Origin: an uncultured Gammaproteobacteria bacterium
GTDB lineage: Bacteria; Pseudomonadota; Gammaproteobacteria; SZUA-229
NCBI GenBank assembly: GCA_913065105.1
Contig: CAJXZZ010000024.1
Coordinates: forward strand, 1 to 36,425
Length of the DNA: 36,425 bases
Direction: 5' to 3'
Of this stretch, positions 28,463 through 36,425 are shown piece by piece. Both the position numbers and the translations under genes were made by a program. The notes beneath the pieces were generated by a model that saw only the letters and a program-made list of their open reading frames with translations, made no database searches and was not told the origin of the DNA. Position 1 is the first letter of the stretch; every line of letters begins with the position of its first letter.

Positions 28463-28481
28463 GGTCATTAGTCGCTGGTAA
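28463..28481. repeat. 7-bp-period-like segment, partly complementary to 28582-28606
   Basis: GGTCATTAGTCGCTGGTAA; 15 of 19 match to the reverse complement of the glnE-start repeat. Confidence 0.4.
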
Positions 28482-28581
28482 GTTTCGGGCTAATGATCAT
28501 CGCTCAGTAGGATATGCCAATTTGTTAGTTGCTCCTGTTAGACAATGCAGTATCATGTGTGCACTGCCTGTTTGTGACAAG

Positions 28582-28606
28582 TGACCGACGACGAATGACC
28601 GACGAC
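28582..28606. repeat. 11-bp direct repeat with 14-bp period spanning the glnE start codon
   Basis: TGACCGACGAC-GAA-TGACCGACGAC; ATG at 28595-28597. Confidence 0.8.
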
Positions 28607-31504
28607 ATAACAACCCCTGCTGAACTAGTATCCCATCTTCCACAATCGCTGCAATCAGTCGTGGAAAACTTCTGGAGTGACTGGTATCAGTCATGTAAAG
28701 AAAAATCTATCGATCCGCAACAAGACTTCCCGCTTACAGTTCTGGGTAAAACCTGGGCGTGCAGTGACTTTGTCGCGCGTAACTGTATCCGCTACCCGGA
28801 AATTTTTTGTGCCTTATATACGGAAGGTTTTGAGTTAAACCGCACGCTTGAACAATATCAAAAATTAGTCGCTCAGGCTGTTGCTGACAGTAAAAGCGAT
28901 GATGAGCTGATGTCGTCGTTACGTATGCTGCGCCAGCAGGAAATGATGCGTATCGCCTGGCGTGATCTAAATGGACTGGTAGATGCCGCAACGATTTTTC
29001 ATGAACTGACAGACCTGGCGGAAGCGATGGTTGCGGTCACGTTGCAGCATCTGGAAAAACAGCAGGCTGAAATTTTTGGTATGCCACTGGATGCTGATGG
29101 TGAGGAACAGTCGTTGCTGGTCTTTGCCATGGGCAAAATGGGTGGCGGTGAACTTAACTTCTCTTCTGATATCGACCTGATTTTTACTTTTCCCGAAGAC
29201 GGTGAAACCACCGGTCCGCGCCATAAATCACATTATGAATTTTATTTATTTGTCATACGTAAGCTGGTCAAAGTGCTGGATGAGGTGACGGCGGGTGGTT
29301 TTGTCTACCGGGTGGACACACGATTAAGGCCATTTGGTGAAAGTGGTCCATTGGCGATGAGTTTTTCCGGGCTTGAACAGTATTACCAGTTGCAGGGACG
29401 TGACTGGGAGCGGTATGCCATGATCAAGGCAAGACTGATTAGTGGGCGTGAGGGCGACAGGAAATATCTGCAATCAATGTTAACGCCGTTTGTTTATCGT
29501 CGTTATCTTGATTTCAGTATGATCGATTCGATCCGTGAAATGAAAGCCATGATCGATGCGCAGATGAAGCGTAAACGTATGACGAATAATATCAAGTTAG
29601 GGCCTGGTGGTATTCGTGAGATCGAGTTTATTGGCCAGACGCTGCAATTGATCCGTGCCGGTCGAGAACCCGAGTTGCGTGAGCGCAGTATCATAAAAGT
29701 ACTGACGTTATTGGCTGAAAAAAATTATTTAAAAAAGCAGGAAGTAGAAAAACTGATAAGTGCCTACTGGTTTTTGCGAAAACTGGAAAATCGTTTGCAG
29801 ATACTGAATGACAAGCAGACGCATGTATTACCGGATGATGACTTTACGCGGCAGCGTATATGCCTGGCAATGGATATGCAGGACTGGGATATGCTGATCG
29901 AGCAGTTATCTCATCATCAGAGTGCGGTTGATCGTGTGTTTCATAACCTTATTGCCGCAGAAGCTGAAGAGCATGAAGTAAAAGCATCAGCGGTTACGTT
30001 GTTTCTATCAGGCGTGGATAAAGACGAGGATGCTGATGAAGGCGTGAAGCAATATCTGCAGACGCTAGGATATCAGCAGGTCGATGATGTTGCTCTCTTG
30101 CTTACGCATCTGCGTGCCAGTGCTCAGATGCGGCATCTAACCGGGGATACGGCTCGTCTGATGGTTCAGTTAATTGAATCACTGATCGATAAAATTTCTG
30201 ACTACCCGCAGCAGGTCGAATTATTTGATCGGGTAAGTCGTATCTTAAAAGCGCTGGCTGGCCGTAAAGTGTATGTCAGCTTGCTTAATGAGTTTCCCGC
30301 GATACAACTACAGATGCTGACACTCTGTGCGGCAAGCGAATGGTTTACTGAGCGCCTGGTTAAATATCCTATTTTGCTCGATAGCCTGCTGAGTACGGCT
30401 GAAGCTTTCCGGCGTGAATATGATATCAAACATTTGCTTGAACTGGAGCTTGCTCGCATCGATGCCGATGATACTGAGCAACTGATGGAAAGGATGCGTC
30501 AGTTTAAACGGCAGACGGTTTTTACTGTTGCCATGCTGGACGTGTTCTATGAGGAGCCGGTAGAAACCGTTTCAGACTATTTAACGGAACTTGCCAATGA
30601 GCTGCTGGAAAAGATTCTGCAATTTTCCTGGCAGGCCATGGTTGCCAAACACGGGGAACCTAGCTGTATCGTCGACGGTGAAATTTTCTACCCGCAGATG
30701 TCGATAGTTGCTTACGGTAAAATGGGTGGTAATGAGCTGGGTTATGGCTCTGATCTGGATATCATTTTCATCCATAATAGTCAGGGTGACAAACAGCAGA
30801 CTAGTGGTGAAAAATGTATTGATAATCAGCAGTTTTTTGCGCGTGTGGCGCAAAAGGTTATCCATTTTTTAAATACCCGCACATACTCTGGCATCCTGTA
30901 CGAAGCAGATACACGATTGCGCCCCGACGGGCAATCAGGCCTGATGGTTAGCAGTATTGCAGCGTTTGAGCGATATCAGCAGGAAAAAGCCTGGACCTGG
31001 GAACATCAGGCATTAATTAGAGCAAGATTTGTCACCGGAAACGCGCTGATAGAGCAAGAATTTGATAGAATTCGCCGTTCAGTTCTTCGCCAACCACGTG
31101 ATGTGAAACAGTTGTTGCAGGAAGTGGTGGATATGCGCGAAAAAATGCGTAAACATCTGGGCAACAAATCCGCTGAGTTTGATATTAAACAGGATGCAGG
31201 CGGTCTGGTTGATATCGAGTTTATGACTCAGGCCGGTGTGCTAATTTACGCTGAGAAAAATGCAGATTGCATTAAACACACTGCCACACTGGAGCTGATC
31301 AACGAGTTAACGACGGTTGGCTGGTATAGTGCAAATGAAGCGAAAGATATTGCAGATGCCTATCGATATTTCCGACGACTGAAAAACTGGCAAAATCTGC
31401 AATGTGAAGCAGATGTTAGTGAAGTGCCGAAGCATCGTGATAATGTGATTTCGGTCTGGAACCGATTGATGCCGACCTTCACGGAAGAAGTTGAAAAGAA
31501 TTGA
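28595..31504 (+). CDS. glnE: Bifunctional glutamine synthetase adenylyltransferase/adenylyl-removing enzyme
   Basis: AMGKMGGGELNFSSDIDLIFTFP and AYGKMGGNELGYGSDLDIIFIH; ORF opens at 28529, more plausible start at 28595 (MTDDITTPAELV). Confidence 0.94.
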   Translation: MTDDITTPAELVSHLPQSLQSVVENFWSDWYQSCKEKSIDPQQDFPLTVLGKTWACSDFVARNCIRYPEIFCALYTEGFELNRTLEQYQKLVAQAVADSKSDDELMSSLRMLRQQEMMRIAWRDLNGLVDAATIFHELTDLAEAMVAVTLQHLEKQQAEIFGMPLDADGEEQSLLVFAMGKMGGGELNFSSDIDLIFTFPEDGETTGPRHKSHYEFYLFVIRKLVKVLDEVTAGGFVYRVDTRLRPFGESGPLAMSFSGLEQYYQLQGRDWERYAMIKARLISGREGDRKYLQSMLTPFVYRRYLDFSMIDSIREMKAMIDAQMKRKRMTNNIKLGPGGIREIEFIGQTLQLIRAGREPELRERSIIKVLTLLAEKNYLKKQEVEKLISAYWFLRKLENRLQILNDKQTHVLPDDDFTRQRICLAMDMQDWDMLIEQLSHHQSAVDRVFHNLIAAEAEEHEVKASAVTLFLSGVDKDEDADEGVKQYLQTLGYQQVDDVALLLTHLRASAQMRHLTGDTARLMVQLIESLIDKISDYPQQVELFDRVSRILKALAGRKVYVSLLNEFPAIQLQMLTLCAASEWFTERLVKYPILLDSLLSTAEAFRREYDIKHLLELELARIDADDTEQLMERMRQFKRQTVFTVAMLDVFYEEPVETVSDYLTELANELLEKILQFSWQAMVAKHGEPSCIVDGEIFYPQMSIVAYGKMGGNELGYGSDLDIIFIHNSQGDKQQTSGEKCIDNQQFFARVAQKVIHFLNTRTYSGILYEADTRLRPDGQSGLMVSSIAAFERYQQEKAWTWEHQALIRARFVTGNALIEQEFDRIRRSVLRQPRDVKQLLQEVVDMREKMRKHLGNKSAEFDIKQDAGGLVDIEFMTQAGVLIYAEKNADCIKHTATLELINELTTVGWYSANEAKDIADAYRYFRRLKNWQNLQCEADVSEVPKHRDNVISVWNRLMPTFTEEVEKN

Positions 31505-31508
31505 TTGC

Positions 31509-31589
31509 ACCGCGGAGGCGCTGAGTTTTATTTGTTGTCTGCGCCGTAGGCGCGACCAACAAAACAAATTTTCTCTGCACCTCTGCTGT
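31509..31589. repeat. Palindromic intergenic repeat copy
   Basis: ACCGCGGAGGCGCTGAG...CTCTGCACCTCTGCTGT outer arms; TTTTATTTGTTG/CAACAAAACAAA inner arms; GCGCC-GTA-GGCGC tip (31541-31553). Confidence 0.8.
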
Positions 31590-31636
31590 AAAATGTTTTT
31601 AAATATATTTAAATATGAAGATTGTAGGAGAAGCAT

Positions 31637-32560
31637 ATGCAAACCATGGCCGATAGAGATGGCGTAATCTGGTTTGACGGAAAAATGGTTGACTGGCGCG
31701 AGGCCAAGATCCACGTTTTAACGCATACATTACATTATGGTATGGGCGTGTTCGAAGGTTTACGCGCATACAAAGCTGAAAAAGGTACGGCAATTTTTCG
31801 ATTGCATGCTCATACCGATCGCCTGTTTGAATCCGCGAAAATCATGAATATGGATATGCCGTTTGATAAAGAGACGCTGAATAAAGCGCAACTTGCAGCG
31901 GTAAGAGAAAATAATCTGCAGTCTGCTTACATTCGACCTATGTGTTTTTATGGTTCGGAAGGCATGGGCTTGCGCGCCGATAATCTAAAAGTGCACGTGA
32001 TGGTTGCTGCCTGGGAGTGGGGTGCATATCTGGGGCAGGAAGCGCTCGACAATGGTATCCGTATTCGTAAATCGACCTTTGTGAAAAATGACTCGCATCC
32101 GAGCATGTATCTTGCCAAGGCCAATGGTAATTATATTAACTCCATGCTGGCACTCGATGAAGCCATGAGTAAGGGTTATGATGAAGCATTATTGCTGGAT
32201 AGTAAGGGTAACGTTGCTGAAGGCAGCGGTGAAAATATCTTTATGATCAAAGACGGCGTCATCTATACCCCGACGCTGGTAGCATCACTAAACGGTATTA
32301 CTCGTAACACCATCATGACTCTGGCGAAAGAGCAGGGTATCGATGTGGTCGAGACAACGATGAAGATTGAAGAATTGTATGATGCTGACGAAGTGTTCTT
32401 TACCGGTTCTGCCGCTGAAGTAACACCGATTCGAGAGATCGATGATAATTCGATCGGTAATGGCTCGCGCGGACCGATTACTGAAAAATTACAAACCATG
32501 TATTTTGATTTAGTGCATGGACGTCTGGATACACATGCCGACTGGTTGAATTATGTATAA
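31637..32560 (+). CDS. ilvE: Branched-chain amino acid aminotransferase
   Basis: HYGMGVFEGLRAYKAEKGTAIFRLHAHTDRLF, KANGNYINSMLALDEA, EGSGENIFMIKDG, FFTGSAAEVTPIREID. Confidence 0.95.
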   Translation: MQTMADRDGVIWFDGKMVDWREAKIHVLTHTLHYGMGVFEGLRAYKAEKGTAIFRLHAHTDRLFESAKIMNMDMPFDKETLNKAQLAAVRENNLQSAYIRPMCFYGSEGMGLRADNLKVHVMVAAWEWGAYLGQEALDNGIRIRKSTFVKNDSHPSMYLAKANGNYINSMLALDEAMSKGYDEALLLDSKGNVAEGSGENIFMIKDGVIYTPTLVASLNGITRNTIMTLAKEQGIDVVETTMKIEELYDADEVFFTGSAAEVTPIREIDDNSIGNGSRGPITEKLQTMYFDLVHGRLDTHADWLNYV

Positions 32561-32574
32561 AATGGGAGCTGAAA

Positions 32575-32784
32575 ATGTCTAATCCAAATACAGCGACACA
32601 AAAAGATCTGGATACACCAAACGATACGATGTTGTACGAGGTGTCACGTGACATCTTGCCTATCCATTGCCCTATGCCAGGGTCCAGTTTGTGGAATTCT
32701 CACCCACGGGTGTACATTCCTGTTGAAGAAACAGGTTCTGCAAAATGCCCGTATTGTGGCTGTGAATATAAACTTGTCGATTAA
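32575..32784 (+). CDS. CHCC-type zinc-finger domain protein
   Basis: LPIHCPMPGSSLWNSHPRVYIPVEETGSAKCPYCGCEYKLV. Confidence 0.88.
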   Translation: MSNPNTATQKDLDTPNDTMLYEVSRDILPIHCPMPGSSLWNSHPRVYIPVEETGSAKCPYCGCEYKLVD

Positions 32785-32835
32785 CGCCACAACGATGAAT
32801 GTTTTTATACATTTTTTTGCAAAGGATCTGATCTT

Positions 32836-34263
32836 ATGAGCATGCATCTACCTTCTTTTGAAAGTGCCAGAGTTCTGGTTGTTGGTGATTTAATGCTGGA
32901 TCGTTACTGGCATGGTGGAACCTCACGAATATCTCCTGAAGCACCTGTTCCGGTCGTGCATGTGAATAAAAATGAGGAGCGTGCTGGCGGTGCCTGTAAT
33001 GTAGCCTTAAATATCGCCATGCTTGGCGCGCAATGTACGGTAATGGGTCTGTGTGGGGATGATGAAGCCGCAAACACGCTGGAAAATATCTTAGAAAATG
33101 TTGGTGTTAAGCCGCAGTTTGTACGTATGCCTAATAATGCAACAGTAACTAAACTGCGTGTCATGAGTCGTTCACAACAACTGATGCGACTGGATTTTGA
33201 AGACGGGTTTATCGGGAAGGATCTATCAGAGCTTGAAAAAGTTTTTGCAGCGCAGTTACAGGAACATAATATCGTAGTGTGTTCGGACTATGGCAAAGGA
33301 AGTTTGCGCCAGGTAAAACGTTTGATAGAGCTATGTAATGAAAAAAATATTCCGGTACTGGTTGATCCCAAAGGCAGTGACTTTGAGAAATACACAGGCG
33401 CAAGTTTAATAACGCCAAACCTCTCTGAATTTGAAGCGGTCGTCGGTGATTGTGAAACAGAAGATGAACTGGTTGCAAAAGCAGATGCACTCTCAAAGCA
33501 ATTTAATATAGAAGCCATGCTGGTCACACGTAGTGAGCACGGTATGAGTTTGATGCAACAGGGTTATGATCCAGTGCACATACCAACACAGGCCAGGGAA
33601 GTTTTTGATGTTACCGGTGCAGGTGATACAGTGATTTCAACACTGGCGGCTTCGTTGGGCGCGGGTGTTTCGCTCGAACGTGCGATGCTGCTGTCTAATC
33701 TTGCAGCGGGTGTCGTTGTCGGTAAGTCGGGTACTGCCAGCGTCAGTCTAAAAGAACTGGAAAACGCTATTGCACAAAATTCATCGAATACGGAACATGG
33801 TGTTTTAGAAGAAGCTGAACTTCATGCCTTGCTCGATAGTTGTCGTGCGCGCGGTGAAAGTATCGTAATGACCAACGGTTGTTTTGATATCTTACATGCC
33901 GGTCATGTCACTTATCTTGAGCAGGCCAGTGAACTGGGTGATCGTTTACTGGTCGCTGTTAATGTCGATGAAACAGTACGCCGACTAAAAGGCGAAGATC
34001 GTCCGGTCAATAAAGTAGAAAATCGTATGCGTATGCTAGCGGCGCTGCGTTGCGTAGACTGGGTTGTTGCTTTTACTGAAGATGAACCAACGCGATTAAT
34101 CTGTGATGTAGCGCCGGATATCCTGGTTAAAGGCGGCGATAATGAAGTCGACAAAATCCCCGGTGGTGATTGTGTCCGTGAAGCCGGTGGTCAGGTAATG
34201 GTGTTGACCTACGTGGACGGCATCTCTACGACTAAGATTATCGAATCCATTAAAGAGAAGTAG
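32836..34263 (+). CDS. hldE: Bifunctional heptose 7-phosphate kinase / heptose 1-phosphate adenylyltransferase
   Basis: PfkB-type kinase domain (GDLMLDRYWHG, DVTGAGDTVIS) plus nucleotidyltransferase TNGCFDILHAGHVTYLEQA. Confidence 0.95.
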   Translation: MSMHLPSFESARVLVVGDLMLDRYWHGGTSRISPEAPVPVVHVNKNEERAGGACNVALNIAMLGAQCTVMGLCGDDEAANTLENILENVGVKPQFVRMPNNATVTKLRVMSRSQQLMRLDFEDGFIGKDLSELEKVFAAQLQEHNIVVCSDYGKGSLRQVKRLIELCNEKNIPVLVDPKGSDFEKYTGASLITPNLSEFEAVVGDCETEDELVAKADALSKQFNIEAMLVTRSEHGMSLMQQGYDPVHIPTQAREVFDVTGAGDTVISTLAASLGAGVSLERAMLLSNLAAGVVVGKSGTASVSLKELENAIAQNSSNTEHGVLEEAELHALLDSCRARGESIVMTNGCFDILHAGHVTYLEQASELGDRLLVAVNVDETVRRLKGEDRPVNKVENRMRMLAALRCVDWVVAFTEDEPTRLICDVAPDILVKGGDNEVDKIPGGDCVREAGGQVMVLTYVDGISTTKIIESIKEK

Positions 34264-34289
34264 GCAGTTGGCAGTTATCAGTTGGCAGT
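34263..34289. repeat. 7-bp-period tandem repeat directly after hldE
   Basis: GG-CAGTTGG-CAGTTAT-CAGTTGG-CAGT. Confidence 0.75.
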
Positions 34290-34295
34290 AAAAAA

Positions 34296-35504
34296 ATGAC
34301 AAATACTGATGCATTAACAATCGATGTAAACGTTGATGTCTTAATCATCGGCGGTGGCATCGCAGGTTTATGGACGTTAGCGCGTCTGCAGCAGGCGGGT
34401 TATAAAACCGTATTGCTGGAATCTCAGGCGCTGGGTGCAGGCCAGACCCGATTTGCCCAGGGTATCATTCACGGTGGAACCAAATACGCTTTAACCGGCA
34501 AGCTGACTGCCTCATCAGAAGCCGTCGCGGATATGCCATCACGCTGGCGTGCCTGTTTTGAAGGCAGCGGTGAGCTGGATTTATCTCAGGCGGAACTGCT
34601 CTCTGATGCACATTATCTCTGGTCAACGACCAGCCTGACCTCACGTATCTCCGGTTTTTTTGCCAGCAAGGTTATGCGTAGCCGTTCGACCGAACTAGAT
34701 AAAAAATCCTTACCTTCCATATTCCAGCACAAAGATTTCAAAGGACAGTTTTATCGCCTGGATGAACCTGTGTTTAATACCTTGAGCGTTGTTCGTGCGA
34801 TAGCAGAACCACGAAAAAAATCTATCCTGCCGATAAAGCAGGAATCTCTTGAACACATTGGTGGTCAACTGTCTGTTCGATCAAAACAGGGTGAAAATTA
34901 TCTATTTCATTATCAGAAAATAATTTTTATGGCAGGTGAAGGTAACGAGTATCTATTGTCCCGTTTTTCTTGTGACAGACCCGTGATGCAGCGCCGACCG
35001 CTGAAGATGGTGGTTATGCGCGGCGTGCAGAACGACATGATCTATGCGCATTGTTTAGGTGCATCGGTCAACCCGAGAATAACCATTACGTCTCACCGTG
35101 ATACAGAGGGAGCTATAGTCTGGTATATGGGCGGCCAACTGGCTGAAGAAGGGGTAAATAAAAATGATGCTGAGTTGGTTCAGGCAACAAAAGATGAACT
35201 GTCGGATCTTATTCCCTGGCTCGAATTAAAACACGCGGAGTGGGGTGTGCTTAAAATAAACCGCGCAGAGATTAAAAAACCAGGTACGACACGTCCGGAT
35301 AGTTTTTCTATCGAAGAAAGTAACAATGTAATTACCGCATGGCCAACAAAAATGGCGTTAGCTCCTGCGTTAGCTGATGCGGTGTTAACAAAGATGAATA
35401 ACGAAAATATAGTACCTGGTACGGATTTATCCATGCCGGGATGGGCGGAACCTGAGTACGCAGATTTTCCATGGGATGAAGCTGAATGCTGGAGTGATCA
35501 ATAA
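34296..35504 (+). CDS. FAD-dependent oxidoreductase (DAO / glycerol-3-phosphate dehydrogenase-like)
   Basis: VLIIGGGIAGLWTLARLQQAGYKTVLLESQALGAGQTRFAQGIIHGG. Confidence 0.85.
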   Translation: MTNTDALTIDVNVDVLIIGGGIAGLWTLARLQQAGYKTVLLESQALGAGQTRFAQGIIHGGTKYALTGKLTASSEAVADMPSRWRACFEGSGELDLSQAELLSDAHYLWSTTSLTSRISGFFASKVMRSRSTELDKKSLPSIFQHKDFKGQFYRLDEPVFNTLSVVRAIAEPRKKSILPIKQESLEHIGGQLSVRSKQGENYLFHYQKIIFMAGEGNEYLLSRFSCDRPVMQRRPLKMVVMRGVQNDMIYAHCLGASVNPRITITSHRDTEGAIVWYMGGQLAEEGVNKNDAELVQATKDELSDLIPWLELKHAEWGVLKINRAEIKKPGTTRPDSFSIEESNNVITAWPTKMALAPALADAVLTKMNNENIVPGTDLSMPGWAEPEYADFPWDEAECWSDQ

Positions 35505-36286
35505 TGCAAAAACGCGCACTAGGTTCGACTGGAATTGATGTCAGTGTGCTGGGATTGGGCACGGTCAAAATAGGCCGTAACCAACAGGTAAAGTACCCGA
35601 GTGGATTTGAATTGCCTGATGATAAGTCTGTAATAGAGCTGTTTGAGCTGGCACAGTCTTTGGGTATTAATTTTATAGACACCGCACCCGCCTATGGCAG
35701 TAGTGAACAGCGGCTGGGTGAGCTGCTTCCAGACCGTCATGACTGGGTGATAGTAACCAAGGTGGGCGAGATTTTTGAAAATGATAAATCACGTTTTGAT
35801 TTTTCATTTGATCATACGATTAAGAGTGTTGAGCAAAGTTTAAAGAAATTAAAACGCGATGTTCTTGATGTTGTACTTGTGCACTCCGATGGCAACGATA
35901 TGGATATTATTAAAAATGAGCCTGCGTTTGATGCTCTGGAAGTGCTGAAGAATAAAGGTCTGATAAAAGCCTATGGCATGTCCAGTAAAACAGTAGAAGG
36001 AGGTTGCTGGGTGGTAGAAAACTGTGATGTTGTAATGGCAACTGCTAACCTGGAATATGATGATGAGCGTCCTGTATTAGAGCTGGCAAAAAAATTAAAT
36101 AAAGGCGTCATCATTAAGAAGGGATTGCAGAGTGGTCACGCGGATAGTTCATCAGGCGGTGGCGGTGTTGAAAAGGCGTTCCAGCATGTTTTAAGTCAGC
36201 CTGGCGTTAGTAGTATGATTGTTGGAACGATTAACAAACAGCATCTACGAGCTAATGCTGAAACTGCGAATCGATGTTCTCAGTAA
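35504..36286 (+). CDS. Aldo/keto reductase family protein
   Basis: LGSTGIDVSVLGLGT, NFIDTAPAYGSSEQRLGELL, VIVTKVGE, DVVLVHSDG: apparent D-Y-K-H tetrad; TAATG overlap with upstream gene. Confidence 0.88.
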   Translation: MQKRALGSTGIDVSVLGLGTVKIGRNQQVKYPSGFELPDDKSVIELFELAQSLGINFIDTAPAYGSSEQRLGELLPDRHDWVIVTKVGEIFENDKSRFDFSFDHTIKSVEQSLKKLKRDVLDVVLVHSDGNDMDIIKNEPAFDALEVLKNKGLIKAYGMSSKTVEGGCWVVENCDVVMATANLEYDDERPVLELAKKLNKGVIIKKGLQSGHADSSSGGGGVEKAFQHVLSQPGVSSMIVGTINKQHLRANAETANRCSQ

Positions 36287-36296
36287 AAAATTATTT

Positions 36297-36425
36297 ATGA
36301 CTGATAAACAACGTCGATATCTGATAGTAGGGCCCTCATGGATCGGTGACATGGTGATGGCGCAGTCGTTGTTTATTGCCCTTAAGCAACAATACCCTGA
36401 TTGTATAATCGATGTGATTGCGCCT
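36297..36425 (+). CDS. waaF: ADP-heptose--LPS heptosyltransferase II, 5' part, truncated by window end
   Basis: Read by eye: MTDKQRRYLIVGPSWIGDMVMAQSLFIALKQQYPDCIIDVIAP. Confidence 0.85.
   Translation, partial: MTDKQRRYLIVGPSWIGDMVMAQSLFIALKQQYPDCIIDVIAP

Noticed and set aside
32786-32820. Terminator after the CHCC zinc-finger gene (AATGT...ACATTTTTTT)
   Set aside because: Stem is only about 5 bp and AT-rich; insufficient support.
1-36425. Prophage, defence island, CRISPR or transposon content
   Set aside because: No integrase, transposase, phage structural, restriction or Cas-like translations, and no regularly spaced direct-repeat array seen.

Overview
This 36.4-kb window looks like a gammaproteobacterial chromosome segment and is densely packed with mostly recognisable genes. 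(1) Positions ~400-11400 are a block in which almost every product is exported or membrane-bound: a CxPSR-type sulfatase lipoprotein, a PafA-like alkaline phosphatase, a beta-barrel protein, a DUF4136 lipoprotein, small lipoproteins, an 8x CxxCH cytochrome with HEAT/TPR-like repeats, a DUF6868 protein and a DUF481 barrel. (2) Positions ~11400-21000 carry thiE-thiD, a rubredoxin missing from the ORF track (12933-13103), a D-2-hydroxyacid dehydrogenase, two tandem YjbQ paralogs (one apparently missing its conserved active-site residues), znuA/znuCB, a PlsC-like acyltransferase, nadC and argA. (3) Positions ~21100-36425 carry ilvD, an LtaS-like membrane sulfatase overlapping ppnN, DUF47-pit, glnE, ilvE, a CHCC zinc-finger protein, hldE, an FAD oxidoreductase-aldo/keto reductase pair, and the start of waaF. 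I see no CRISPR array, prophage, integrase, transposase, rRNA or tRNA. The most interesting signals are the degenerate YjbQ paralog, a dispersed palindromic repeat family with conserved outer arms and divergent inner arms, a 290-bp intergenic region before DUF47-pit with mutually exclusive inverted repeats and a possible reverse Pho box, 7-bp-period repeats (one covering the glnE start), and the redox pair inserted into the LPS heptose locus. No convincing completely new system is evident; these are leads. Nothing was searched or computed; assignments come from reading the translations.
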